Source: Pisolithus tinctorius (lineage: Eukaryota; Basidiomycota; Agaricomycetes; Boletales; Pisolithaceae). Taken from it: 64,000 nucleotides of DNA. A program made the position numbers and the translations under genes. Positions 20,589 through 30,315 of this stretch are shown here, piece by piece. Every line of letters begins with the position of its first letter. Within the stretch, counting starts at the first letter, position 1. Location: positions 1,488,001 to 1,552,000 of the forward strand of contig JANFAH010000001.1 of the NCBI GenBank assembly GCA_024663395.1, read 5' to 3'. The notes beneath the pieces were generated by a model. That model saw only the letters and a list, made by a program, of their open reading frames with translations. It was not told the DNA's origin and made no database searches.

Positions 20589-21962
20589 ATGCTCGGCCTC
20601 AAAATTCCATGCCGAGGCTCGCCCGAAGCACCGAGCTTCTCTGGGCGCCCCGAGGACCTTCAAAGTTATTTTGATGACATAATCAACTTCTGTGATGGAT
20701 TCGGCCTCTCGGACAGGCTCGCGCGCATCAAATTTGCGCTCAAATATGCGCCTTTCGAATCGGCGGACCTCTGGTCCCACTTCGTCAGTAGTAGTCAAGG
20801 AGATTGGGCTCGTTTTACCTCGGAAATCACTCAGCAGTACCCAGAATTGGACGAAACGAGTCAAAGTCATGCCACCGAGCTTGCCAGCCTAAAGGTTGGA
20901 TTTGCGAGTTCAGATGTCATCTCAATGTCATCCCTAGGGCAATATTATCGCAATTTCCGTCGAATTTCGTTATCTCTCGAGAACCTACTGGGTCCGTTGC
21001 CCCACCTGGCCAGTATGTTCAAGTATGGGTTCCCTCCAGAGTTCAGGCGAGAGGTGCTCGAACACCACAACGCGTCAGAGTACTCTGTGCTCAGTCTAAT
21101 GTCTACAGCTAAGGAGGTCCTGAGGTCGAGCGGTGGCCTCTGGAAGAGCAGCAAGGTCGACAGTTCACGCGCGCAGCCATCACGCGCCTCAGACGGTCGC
21201 TCTCCCCGCTGTTTGTACTCGTTCTGCTTCTTCTGCGGACTCTCGGGCCATATTCGGGCAGGTTGCCATTCATTCAAGTTGTATTTAGCTTCGGGAAAGT
21301 GTCTACTTGTTGACGGCCGCGTTGTTCTACCTACAGGACTGGAAATCCCGTGCAAAGTTGCCGGACGGACTCTACGAGACCGTCTCGACAACTGGTCTTC
21401 GTTGACAAGCCAGTTCGAGACTCGTAGGGGCTCGTCGCTCACTCGCTCGCTTTCGCCCACAGCCACACCCTCTCGAAGCATGTTTGATGAACCATCGCGC
21501 ATACCCGCTCAGACAAGCATCGTGTCTACTTGGTCCCTACCTACTCTCCAGCTCGAGCCAGCAGTACCCAACCCGACAGCCATTCTGTCTCGTCGCTCGT
21601 CAGCCGAGCGCTCTCGTAACTCACCGCACGCGCAGCCACAGTCGAGGTGGCCACATACCCAGGGCGAATTGCCCTCGCATCGTCATTCACGCTCACGCTC
21701 ACAGACTCGAAAGGGTTCGTACATACGTTCGAAAGATGAATTCATACCGGTCCAGTCGTATTCCCACAGCTTGAAGCAGCATCATGCTCGAAGGTGCTCA
21801 TATTCATGTTCGACTAGTAGCTCACTCCCTTCTTCCTCGTCCTCATCCTCGCACTTGCACTCTCGCTCATACTCGAGGAAAGCCCGTTCGTTCGCCCACT
21901 CCAAGCCGAAGCGGTCGCACAGCCACAGTCGCACTCCCCGGCGCTCTCGAAGAGCGCATTAA
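20589..21962 (+). CDS. Gag-like protein of the LTR element with zinc knuckle and RS-rich tail
   Basis: This is the only protein of the host LTR element. The frame is open further upstream but the first good ATG is at 20589 (MLGLKIPCRGSPEAPSFSG). Residues about 10-200 are a helical gag/capsid-like domain: FSGRPEDLQSYFDDI, DLWSHFVSSSQGDWARF, MFKYGFPPEFRREVLEHH. A classical zinc knuckle CFFCGLSGHIRAGC (C-X2-C-X4-H-X4-C) follows near residue 220. The last 180 residues are very rich in Ser, Arg and His, with SR/RS dipeptides (SHSRTPRRSRRAH at the end). The gag at 42993 shares the pattern PRRxGxAPxFSGxxxDLxxYFE, so the two belong to one gag family. The RS tail could bind RNA or splicing proteins, which is inference. 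Confidence 0.75.
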   Translation: MLGLKIPCRGSPEAPSFSGRPEDLQSYFDDIINFCDGFGLSDRLARIKFALKYAPFESADLWSHFVSSSQGDWARFTSEITQQYPELDETSQSHATELASLKVGFASSDVISMSSLGQYYRNFRRISLSLENLLGPLPHLASMFKYGFPPEFRREVLEHHNASEYSVLSLMSTAKEVLRSSGGLWKSSKVDSSRAQPSRASDGRSPRCLYSFCFFCGLSGHIRAGCHSFKLYLASGKCLLVDGRVVLPTGLEIPCKVAGRTLRDRLDNWSSLTSQFETRRGSSLTRSLSPTATPSRSMFDEPSRIPAQTSIVSTWSLPTLQLEPAVPNPTAILSRRSSAERSRNSPHAQPQSRWPHTQGELPSHRHSRSRSQTRKGSYIRSKDEFIPVQSYSHSLKQHHARRCSYSCSTSSSLPSSSSSSSHLHSRSYSRKARSFAHSKPKRSHSHSRTPRRSRRAH

Positions 21963-22249
21963 TGCTGCATGTCGCACGAATTCCGTTATGTTGTTTTTTA
22001 CTTCTTTTGCTTATGGATCTTACAGTATCTAGTATGGATCTACCTACATTGTAATGTGGAATTTTTGGTACATTAGATATGTTCGAATTTTCTTGTTTTG
22101 CCCTTCATCTTTTACCCCCCCCAGGCTCGAGTTCCCCGCAGAACACTGAGTAGCATTGCACCTAGCACCTCCCCGCGCTCTACACGACACCTCCCATCCG
22201 CGGATACAGTTCTGACGAAATTACTGCCGACACCGCTCGTCGCTTGTCA

Positions 22250-23400
22250 AGACAAATGCTACCTCCCTCGTACCGAGCACATACCGAGCATGTATCTCGC
22301 TCGTTATCACGCCGTGCCTCTCGCTTTTTGGCAGGCTCGTTCTACTCGACGTTAGCTCTCTGTTGGTACCAAGATCGCTTGCAGGCGCCCAGCCGTTGAG
22401 GAGCTATTCGCGTTTTTTTGTGGATAGGTCCATTCTCAGGGTCCTGTAGTCGTATCTCGCTCGTTTCCGCGTCACGCCTCTCGCTTTTCCGCGGACTGGT
22501 ACTACTCGACCAGAGCCTTCCAGAGAGCCCAAGAATGTTCCAGCGCGCTCAGTGGTTCCGGAGTTATTTCGCATTTTTGGCGCATGAGGTCTTCTGACTG
22601 TAACTCGCGCGAATTTGTGCCGCGTCTCTCGCCTTTTGGCATGCCGGTACTACTCGACGAGACCTTTCCAGGGATACCAAGAATGTTTTGGCGCGCGCAG
22701 CGGTTTCGGAGGTATTCGCATTTTTGTGAGAAGGTCACCTCGAGGTCTTGCCGCAGTAGCTCGCACAGTTCTGCGCCGTTCCTCTCTCTTTTCGGGTCGT
22801 TCATCCCTCTCGCTGAGCCCTTCCTGGGGACACATGCTTTGTAAAATTCCGCGCAACTGTTGTCGAGATATCAGCGTTTTCGTATCCAGAGGGCTTCGAG
22901 CCAGTTTTGCGTATAGCTCGGGATCGGCTGATCCAATCGGCTTATCTCCTCGTTCTCCCTGTTTGTCTACGGGTCCTCTACCGTCTCCCGGAGTTTCGTG
23001 TTGATCGTCCCAGCCGTTGTTGTGCGAGTTGACCCCTTCTCCCCACCCTCGAAGTCCTCTCGTCGTATCTTGCGCACTCGGGCACCGTTCCTCTCGCTTT
23101 TCTGGAAGTCCATTCCCCTTGCGTAGCCCTTTCTGGGGACGCCTCTTCTGTCAAATTCTGCACAGCTATCGTCGAGATATGCCCATTTTCGTGGTTAGAG
23201 ACACTTTCAGACAACTCCTTGATTATCTCACTCGTTTCTCGACCGGATCTCTCGCTTTTCTGGATCCTGATGCTACTATTCGACAGCTTCAGAATGGTAG
23301 CTTTTCCGTCATCGTCGCTGCAGAACTCGTGGCTACATTTGGTTTTTGGTGGATGAGGATACCTTTGGGCGGTTTTGTGGATATCTCGGGATCGGGCGTG
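22250..23400. repeat. Degenerate tandem repeats, unit about 155 bp
   Basis: The phrase CTCGCTTTT or a close variant recurs at about 22319, 22479, 22628, 22784, 22949, 23093 and 23251, spacings of 144-165 bp. Other shared phrases keep register, such as TACTCGAC, CAAGAATGTT, GGAGxTATTCGCxTTTTTG and a preceding GTATCTCGCTCG. About seven diverged units fill the non-coding space between the gag frame and the 3' LTR. No frame stays open across them. Confidence 0.65.
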
Positions 23401-23560
23401 TGGATTCTCTCCTTTCATTTTGCAAGGTCCTCGCTGCATTCCCTTCTGTCATCATATCTTGTATCGCGGCATTCCAAGCACCCATTTTTCGTCAACGAGT
23501 CATTGTCTCGCCTCCTCCCTCGTGACCATGGATTATTGTGTAGTCAAGCTGCCTTCGGGT

Positions 23561-23597
23561 TGACTGGGGACAGTCAAGATCTCGAGTACCCCTGGGA
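23561..23597 (+). promoter_or_regulatory. Hairpin/polypurine motif before the 3' LTR
   Basis: TGACTGGGGACAGTCA is followed by AGATCTCGAGTACCCCTGGGA and then directly by the 3' LTR. TGACT and AGTCA can pair around GGGGAC. The same motif stands directly before the 3' LTRs of both gypsy copies (41574-41609, 54694-54730), so it probably includes the plus-strand priming site. Confidence 0.55.
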
Positions 23598-23946
23598 TGT
23601 AGGGAATGTAATTTCCCTACTGGGGGAATTGTTTTATTTTGTTCATTTTATTTAGTTTTGATTCTAGGAGTTTTTTCTGCTAGTGGTACTTAGAATTTCG
23701 CATTTTTGGTTGCTTAGTCAGCACTACCTAGTACTGGATGTAGTTAGTTTTTTTTAAAACAATAGACAAGTTACCAGACCGAGAGATGAGTTCGAGCAGG
23801 TTGTTTCCCTGCACCCAGACAGCCATAGAAGCCTTCAGACAACTACCAGGATCCTTGCCTAGGCTATAGAAGCCCCTTTTGGCCTACTCATTCCCCTCAG
23901 ATCTCATCATTCCCCTCACTCATCCTCCTTAATCTCTTTTCCTACA
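23598..23946 (+). repeat. 3' LTR of the gag-only element
   Basis: Copy of 14323-14671 with six substitutions, mostly at CpG sites. It ends CCTACA and is followed by CCGCTACAG, which rejoins the interrupted gene. Confidence 0.9.
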
Positions 23947-24057
23947 CCGCTACAGTCATCATCGAGCACAGTTTGAATTACAGTCTGTCTCCCTCCTTCA
24001 TTCATCTGATGGAAACGAGTCCGATAATTCCTTGAATTATGACATTGGAGATTTACA
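23947..24057 (+). pseudogene. Unknown spliced gene, 3' end (continues from 14322)
   Basis: Removing the LTR element joins ...VKDNNSR to YSHHRAQFELQSVSLLHSSD in one frame ending at a TAG (24055-24057). The join is smooth and lies in a segment that looks conserved (LVLLEVKLIQYFVKDNNSR / HHRAQFELQSVSLL), which supports a real gene interrupted by the insertion. The function is unknown. Confidence 0.6.
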
Positions 24058-24274
24058 TATTTAGTCCCCCCTACCATTTAAATAAATAAATAAAAATCGA
24101 ACACTCTTTATTGCTAGTTGTCGGTGACGATTTCTGCATAGCAGTACACTATAGCAATACAAACATCTCAATCTCGCCTTTCGGTGACACTAGACGAAAG
24201 CCAACGAGTGATAAAGCATAAGTGAACAACGAAACACGAAATAAAATAGAAAACAGCTGCAACTACAAGGCAAC
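24058..24274. other. AT-rich intergenic spacer
   Basis: Includes AAATAAATAAATAAA at about 24080, which could serve as polyadenylation context for either neighbour. No other signal is recognised. Confidence 0.4.
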
Positions 24275-25174
24275 TTACATTTCGTGAACGTAGGGAATGA
24301 CGGTGCATCTGCTATTTCCGCAGCTTTTCCCCCCTAACTTCCAAGACACCCTGTTGACGCCATGACATCGTTCTTCTGCGAAAGGAGAAGAGTCTTCTGT
24401 ACCATGAAATGTTAACCACATACAATGTTGATCGAGCATGTGTTGTATGGATCTCAAGCAAACAGGGTTCTTGCCATCGCAACATCGGCAGTCCAGGTAC
24501 AAGATCCCTCTAAGATGGTACTTTTCGATTTGAATGGAAGCCATTTCGTTGGGACGATCCACATCAATAACACAACATGGGTTTATGACAGCCGTTCGCT
24601 GAAGAGTATGATAAGGATACACACAGAATATATTCGCACATGTTATGAAATTCATCGTAACGGTATGCCAGGCTTCGAAGATGGGCGTGATTGGGGATGG
24701 TGTGCGGGCAACGACCACTGTCAACAATGCATGTGCATTCTGAAAATATTGGATGCATTGAATACGGGTGCTTGTGGAAGGACAGTGACTGCGATCCTCA
24801 ACCGCAATCTGCCGAAAACCCACCTCTTTCACATCTGCTCCGAAAGCGTTCCATTCATTGCAGCCCACGAACACATCAAGAGTTCTCGGCAACCATTCTT
24901 CACAACGCTCTCTGAACATCAGTCGTAATGCCACAGAACCGCCGATGATCATGTTATGCATAGCGATCGACCGATAAAGCGTTTCCGAACAGTGAAACTT
25001 TCCAGTGACTAGGGAATGAAGACGAGATTGCAAGGACTTGTTGATTACTGCCTTTGTATAAGGTAGAGCTTCCATCAATTTAATCCAATCGTCTAAGTCC
25101 ATGAAGTCTACAATTGAATGTAGAAGTTCTGCGGGAAGGAATGATATCGTTCTTGCCATCTGCTGTGCGAACAT
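24275..25174 (-). CDS. F-box-like protein with nucleotidyltransferase-like core
   Basis: A 299-residue open frame on the minus strand, with the first ATG at 25174. Residues about 12-40 (FLPAELLHSIVDFMDLDDWI) resemble an F-box, the segment that docks on Skp1 in ubiquitin ligases. Near residue 77 is IIGGSVALRLMF, followed about 15 residues later by RTLDVFVG. This GGS...LD spacing recalls the nucleotidyltransferase fold signature, but the first acidic residue of the usual DxD is Thr here, so activity is doubtful. A related gene on the other strand at 26082 has the same order (F-box, then IISGSK). I infer the family from these motifs only. The frame has no stop and no obvious intron. Confidence 0.55.
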   Translation of the reverse strand: MFAQQMARTISFLPAELLHSIVDFMDLDDWIKLMEALPYTKAVINKSLQSRLHSLVTGKFHCSETLYRSIAMHNMIIGGSVALRLMFRERCEEWLPRTLDVFVGCNEWNAFGADVKEVGFRQIAVEDRSHCPSTSTRIQCIQYFQNAHALLTVVVARTPSPITPIFEAWHTVTMNFITCANIFCVYPYHTLQRTAVINPCCVIDVDRPNEMASIQIEKYHLRGILYLDCRCCDGKNPVCLRSIQHMLDQHCMWLTFHGTEDSSPFAEERCHGVNRVSWKLGGKSCGNSRCTVIPYVHEM

Positions 25175-26081
25175 TAAACCATGTCAGTTCCAGCTCAGAA
25201 AATCAACCTTCGTTAGCTGGACTACCTTCCTCCCAATGACTGCGGGAGTTCATGAAGTGAACAATGTACGAGCGAACAACAACAGAGAGCTGTCTGTGTA
25301 CATTCACACAGGCGCCTGTGAAACCCTCCCAAAATCATGTTTGTCACTCTGTCGTCACTGTCGTCACTTACCTCTTCCTTCACGCATATGATTGCCACCC
25401 CCAATTTACAAAGGTGAAGCATTTTTGAAATTACAAATCTCCTTCAAAACCTATCTTACGCAGCTTCTGTCTTACTGTCGCCCGAGAAATCAATATGCCT
25501 TGCAACACTCCTGAATTCTGTTCTGTTTCTGCAATTCTCATTCAAAACCAAAGGGAACCTGGCCCATGTATGGTCACGATTCAGCGACATTTCTCAGGCT
25601 ATATCTCCCTTTGCGGGGTAGCTAACTTTTTCCCAAATACTAACGACGATGTCCAACAATGCGTCATTGTCAAAAACCAAAGAATTATTATCTTCTTTGA
25701 ACACAAGCGCCATATCATGAATTGTCTTTGCACAACCTATCTTTTTGTGATGGTAGATGCCAACAATGAACCCCTCAACCTCCACACGTTCTTTCTTTTC
25801 CGCACTTAGTTGTTTCCTCCTAACCCGACTTCATAAGCCTTGATCTTCTGTTTCAACAAATATCTTAAAGTTCTTTCTATGCCTTTTCGTGAGTTGTCCC
25901 ATGCCCGCCCACAGCACGTCTTATGCTTACCTTAAATGTTTCATTCCAGTGAAAAATACAAGGATATAGCATTTCATATTACTGTTAGATCTGTACAACA
26001 ATGATTTGATTCTAAACGACTTTGTGCACGGGTGTCTACATTATCACACCCGACCTTTCCAAATTCATGAGTTAATTTGAA
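25175..26081. other. Intergenic region between two divergent F-box-like genes
   Basis: About 900 bp holding a shared upstream region for both genes. An open frame 25495-25809 (plus) and another 25594-25785 (minus) overlap each other. Neither shows a known motif and I do not call either. Confidence 0.4.
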
Positions 26082-26443
26082 ATGACATCGGATAACACAA
26101 ATCGCTGCATTTCCACATTTCATGTCAATGCTAGCATGCTCAACGACATCGCCATGCAACAACAAATGTCGTGCATGCCACCAGAGACATGGAATCAAAT
26201 CCTCTCCTTCCTAAATGTCATTGACATCCACAAATTTATGGTTACCTGTAAGGATCACGCTACAGCAGGAAGACGTTATCTGCTGTACCGCAGACTCCTA
26301 CTCGCAAAATTGTTTTTTGAAAACCCACAAGATTTCTTCGACCTCCTTTGTCTAGGTCAAGCAATCATCTCTGGCTCCAAGCATTGAACTACCCATTCTT
26401 AGTTAAAGCTGAACAGCCTCGCATGAGATGCTTGCTGACATAA
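26082..26443 (+). pseudogene. F-box-like gene, paralogue of the 24275 gene, frameshifted and short
   Basis: The start at 26082 gives about 100 residues, with an F-box-like segment CMPPETWNQILSFLNVIDIHKF (residues about 31-52) and then LGQAIISGSK. The frame stops right after SGSKH. Shifting one base inside AAGCATTGAAC gives SGSKALNYPFLVKAEQP and then TAA at 26441. The family pattern SGSxAL makes a one-base deletion likely. Even so the product ends far earlier than its divergent neighbour (299 residues), so this copy appears non-functional. Confidence 0.5.
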
Positions 26444-29148
26444 GTAAACCTTAAGCCGCATCCTGGATTGCCCGGAGGGCCAGTGTATTTTACACGTTCA
26501 CGACAGCAGTCAACCTCATGCCTATGCAGTGCCCTCACTTCCAAGGAATTGACGTCCTACCTTGAAATAAGACACTATTGTCTGGAAAACTCGAGTAGAG
26601 CAAAGAATCCTTCTCATTGCGCCGCCATTAAAAGTACTTCACTTCTTATCAGCGTTACACAGGGAAATGACAGAATCTGAGCCTAGAGACTGGGAGCAGT
26701 GCTGCATCTTTTGATCTGAGTGCTGTGAAGACAGCAGGCCTGATGAAGCTGCTTCCCACCTGCAACAGTGCCAATCTACTTCATGGCGAGAACCCACCAT
26801 AGTCCAACTATGCACTGATGCACTGATAGACCTGGCAATCACGGTAGTGATGGCACTCGACTCTGATTACCAGTGGCATCATCCCATAGAAGCAGGAGAA
26901 GTGCAAACGTATGTTGTTTAGTATGGAGATGGAGTCCACACTTCGTCCTTGGACAACATTCATCCACCCAGACAATCATTCCATGAGCACACTTTTTCCA
27001 ACCCATGAGGGCCATTCCACTCTGCTTCTGGACTCTTGCCAGGTAAACATCTGCTTTCAGTATTCAATGGAATGCTAACCCATCCGTGTCAAAAAATGCG
27101 AACTAGTGTCTTGCTGGAAGCTGCCTTTACCACCATCTTCACATCTCTGTACTCACAACCTCATGCCAGACCCACACACTCCAGATCCTGCAAAGGTCTC
27201 TTCTGATATGCTTTCTAGATCTAGGAGATGGAGCATCCAGTGCTGTACAAGACCTTTGTCTCCCAAAGTACATTTTCATATGTGAACCCAATACCTCTTG
27301 AGTTTTCATATGAAATTGCACCACCTGACCTGCATGAGGTCATCCCAGACAAGGTCGAGTACATCGAGAATAACCATGAACCAAAAAATCCTAGCGGAAG
27401 CCTCGTCCATGCCTTTTGATGACCACCTGCATAAATATGTATGTCTCCCTAAGTCATGAAACAACTGGAGGGAACTCATGGCATTGTATGAAACATGCAT
27501 CAATGATTGTCGGCCATTTGTTGACTGTGGCGACACATTTGACACCCTGAAGCCTACTTTCTTGCCCTTCAAGCTGGGCATAGAAGATCGCTGTCTACCA
27601 TAACTCAGAGTGACTGCTAAGAGCTCATAGATATCCCCAGTAGTCATATTTCTCTTACATTCCCCAACAGATCAGACCAAGTGGGTGAGAAAGGACTTGG
27701 TCCTTGGTCTCTGAGGTATGGTGGCCACTGGTTTGGTGTCTGGGCAGGCCAACTCTGATGGACGAGCAATCTTGATCTGTAAGTGTACAAACCACATGTT
27801 TCAGTCGGTCCTTATGTCTCTCAGTCGCCATGCCTCACCCATCTGACCCTAACACAGCATACAAGGCTCTCAAGGGGGCTGGCCACATGCCATTCTCCTG
27901 AAGCGATGATGGCCTTGCTGTCATTCCCTCACCTATTTGTCTTCAGAAGGTATGCATGTTTTCATTGTTGCATTCTGTGCCAGTGACATTGTGGTCTGGC
28001 AACCATGGCATTTTTAGCACCTGGTCTCTCGCTATGGTGTATCTACATAAAATGCCTGCCATCCATGAACCACTTGGGGCAGCATATGTGATGACAAGAG
28101 TTGTAGAAATGTTCATGTGGATAGGTAACTTTGAGGTGCTTTCATCTCCTTTAGGTGAGATGCTTTTCTTTGGTGGCAGGCAGCAGCATGCCGACTTTGA
28201 AGCTCTACACATCCTAGGGGAATGGACCGTCAAGCACATTCTTAAGCTGGGCAATTTTCAATTTTGATGCCAGCGATGCTTAGGGAAATGATTTAGTCCT
28301 TGAAGTGGCCCAGAGTAGTGCTAGGATAGTCGCAATGTGGCAGGTATATGACTTCATGCAGTGTCATTAATACAGACAAGCAAGTCTCCCTGTCATTGTA
28401 TGATGCAGCTATCTGATCCCTCACAGTGTATCAATTGCTAGCCCCATGATAGATGTCACTTTGTTCTAGGACGTGAGCATTCTCTCAGGCTTACTGTTGG
28501 CATCTCACAGCAACCCACCTAACATGATGTTAGTCTTGTGCTCCTAAACTGATTGACATCTACTAATTCTTCATAGCATCTATGCCTACCATGCCATGCT
28601 GAACACTCTGGCTCCTCTGATTAGCACCGAAATTGCCCTTGGTAACAAAGCTGTATGCAAAGGATGGACCAACAATATGAGCGACGAGATTACCACTGAA
28701 TGGCACACCTCTGGAATGGAAGGTCAGTCTGCTCCATCAAATATGGCATGGTGCCCTTGCAATTTGCTGCATCGATGCCTTGGATCAGCACACCATCTTC
28801 CTTGTCCTTTTGGCTAGGGTGATGACGATAGTGATATAACAATGCTGGAAGCATTCATTGCAGAACTGCTCAGGGGAACATGGGAACCCAAACACCTAGA
28901 CACTGGTAAGGCAAAAGAAGAAAGGCTCACATGGCTTGATACTTATGCCAAGTCAGGGTTATATGGGTGAGGCATGACAACTTAAGGACTGACTGTAACA
29001 TGAAGCTCAGGACTGACACTGAGCTGATCAGGGCTGAATCCATAGTAATCACATGACTCTTAGATTATCCCCTCTGTACTCTTCGTCTTCAACTTCATTG
29101 CATGTGCTTGAAGTACTTGTGCATACACTCATATTTTGTACTGACAGC
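26444..29148. other. Decayed sequence without a supported gene
   Basis: Open frames are short and conflicting, and CpG is scarce. I recognise no domain. Phrases such as GGAGGGAACTCATGGCATTG (near 27469) look as if they once encoded protein, but no continuous frame can be supported. Confidence 0.4.
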
Positions 29149-30315
29149 ATGTTTCCTCTCCCTGCGAGTGTTCCCAACATGTCGAATGTGCCCTCTGCTG
29201 TTCCTGGTCAGTCTGTGGCCCCTGTGCCCACTATGCTCACCAACCCTCCTCCAGCTCCTACTCTCACCATACCACCACTTCCTATTGGCGCTTCCCCTGT
29301 GGTTGCCATGCCCCATCCCCCAAAGACTCCTCAACCCCAGTCCAGAAACCCTGGAAGTCAACATCAGCAGGCTTTGGCTGCATATATGCTACTGTCTCCC
29401 TCCTCTAAGGCTTCCATCGACACTCTCATCGATGCCAAGCATGCTCACTCGTCTGCCTCTCACTGGTCTACAGTCAAACTTCCAATTTGCTTTGATTTGG
29501 ACGAGCAAGCTCCAGTTGTCACTCCTGATGGCAATGCCATATCCATTTCCAGTCATATTGACAATTTGGCAGATGTGGGATATCATATCCCACTCTCACT
29601 CTTCACCTATGAATCACTTTGTAAACTGCAGAACAAGCATCACTCCATGAAGATCACAAAAATTTACCAGAAAAATCAGAAGGTTTATGTTCTCAACATC
29701 AGTTGGTTTCCCAAGGAAAGTGACATGTGCCCCCTGGATTGGTATTTGGCTTGGGACCCTACCTAGAATGGATTAGTAAATGTCAGGGACTGACTGTGAG
29801 GTGCATGTGGTCTTGTCACTTATGCTTTCTGACTCAGAAGGAACACTTCCTTGACTGCTTCACCATCATCCTTAGGTTTGACACAGAGATTCATTGTAGA
29901 TGCTCTGCTGAACCCAACTTCTCCCTAACTTTTGATCAGTATCAATCATGCTTCAAGCAGCTCTTGACTCAGCATATGAGATCAATTTTGACCTCCAGCA
30001 AGGCCCCTTCCCGTCCCCAACACTTTGCTCCTTATCAGTGTCAGACTCGCAATGGGAATCCTGAAGAGTCCTTTCGGAGTAACCAATGTCTCGCCCCTAC
30101 CTGTGTCATCTGCCTGCACACCGGTCATAAATACTTGGTCTGCAATGAAGAAACTATGCAGAAAGGCCAACAAACTTTTGTGAGAGCCCAGGATGGCAAA
30201 CTCGTCCATCATGACAACAATGCTCCCATTTGCTTCACATTTCAGCTCGCAGTTGCCAAATGTCCCTGTTGAGACGATCATCCCATCCAGCATATATGTG
30301 CCAACTATGGCTCCC
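29149..30315 (+). pseudogene. Relic of a DIRS-type gag gene
   Basis: The first part (29149-29766) begins MFPLPASVPNMSNVPSAVPG and is Pro-rich. After residue 90 it becomes folded-looking: SPSSKASIDTLIDAKHAHSS, NLADVGYHIPLSLFTYESL. After a stop and frame change near 29763 the protein continues with EPNFSLTFDQYQSCFKQLL and a zinc knuckle CVICLHTGHKYLVC (C-X2-C-X4-H-X4-C). Next come a Gly-Lys-Leu/Asp segment and a second, damaged cluster ICANYGSHDHGASYH, where two cysteines are lost. This order matches the zinc-finger gag part of the DIRS-like element at 18536-19132. The polymerase that should follow is not recognisable. Confidence 0.6.

Larger units (their letters stand above)
14323..23946 (+). 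mobile_element. Gag-only LTR retrotransposon (non-autonomous)
   Basis: Two 349-bp direct repeats, starting TGTAGGGA and ending CCTACA, bound the element. A primer-binding site follows the left LTR and a GGGGA-containing motif precedes the right one. The left flank ends AGCCGC and the right flank begins CCGCT, which fits a 4- or 5-bp target duplication, and joining the flanks restores an open reading frame. Without the nested DIRS-like insertion (14806-20499) the element is about 3.9 kb. It encodes only a gag-like protein; no protease, reverse transcriptase or integrase is present. It must have been mobilised by enzymes from another element. Confidence 0.85.

Noticed and set aside
22250..23400. 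CRISPR-like array
   Set aside because: Units are long, diverged and contiguous, with no unique spacers between identical repeats, and the genome is eukaryotic.
11342..24300. A definite Helitron 3' terminus
   Set aside because: CTAG-type ends occur (for instance near 24190) but I could not see a convincing stem-loop before any of them.
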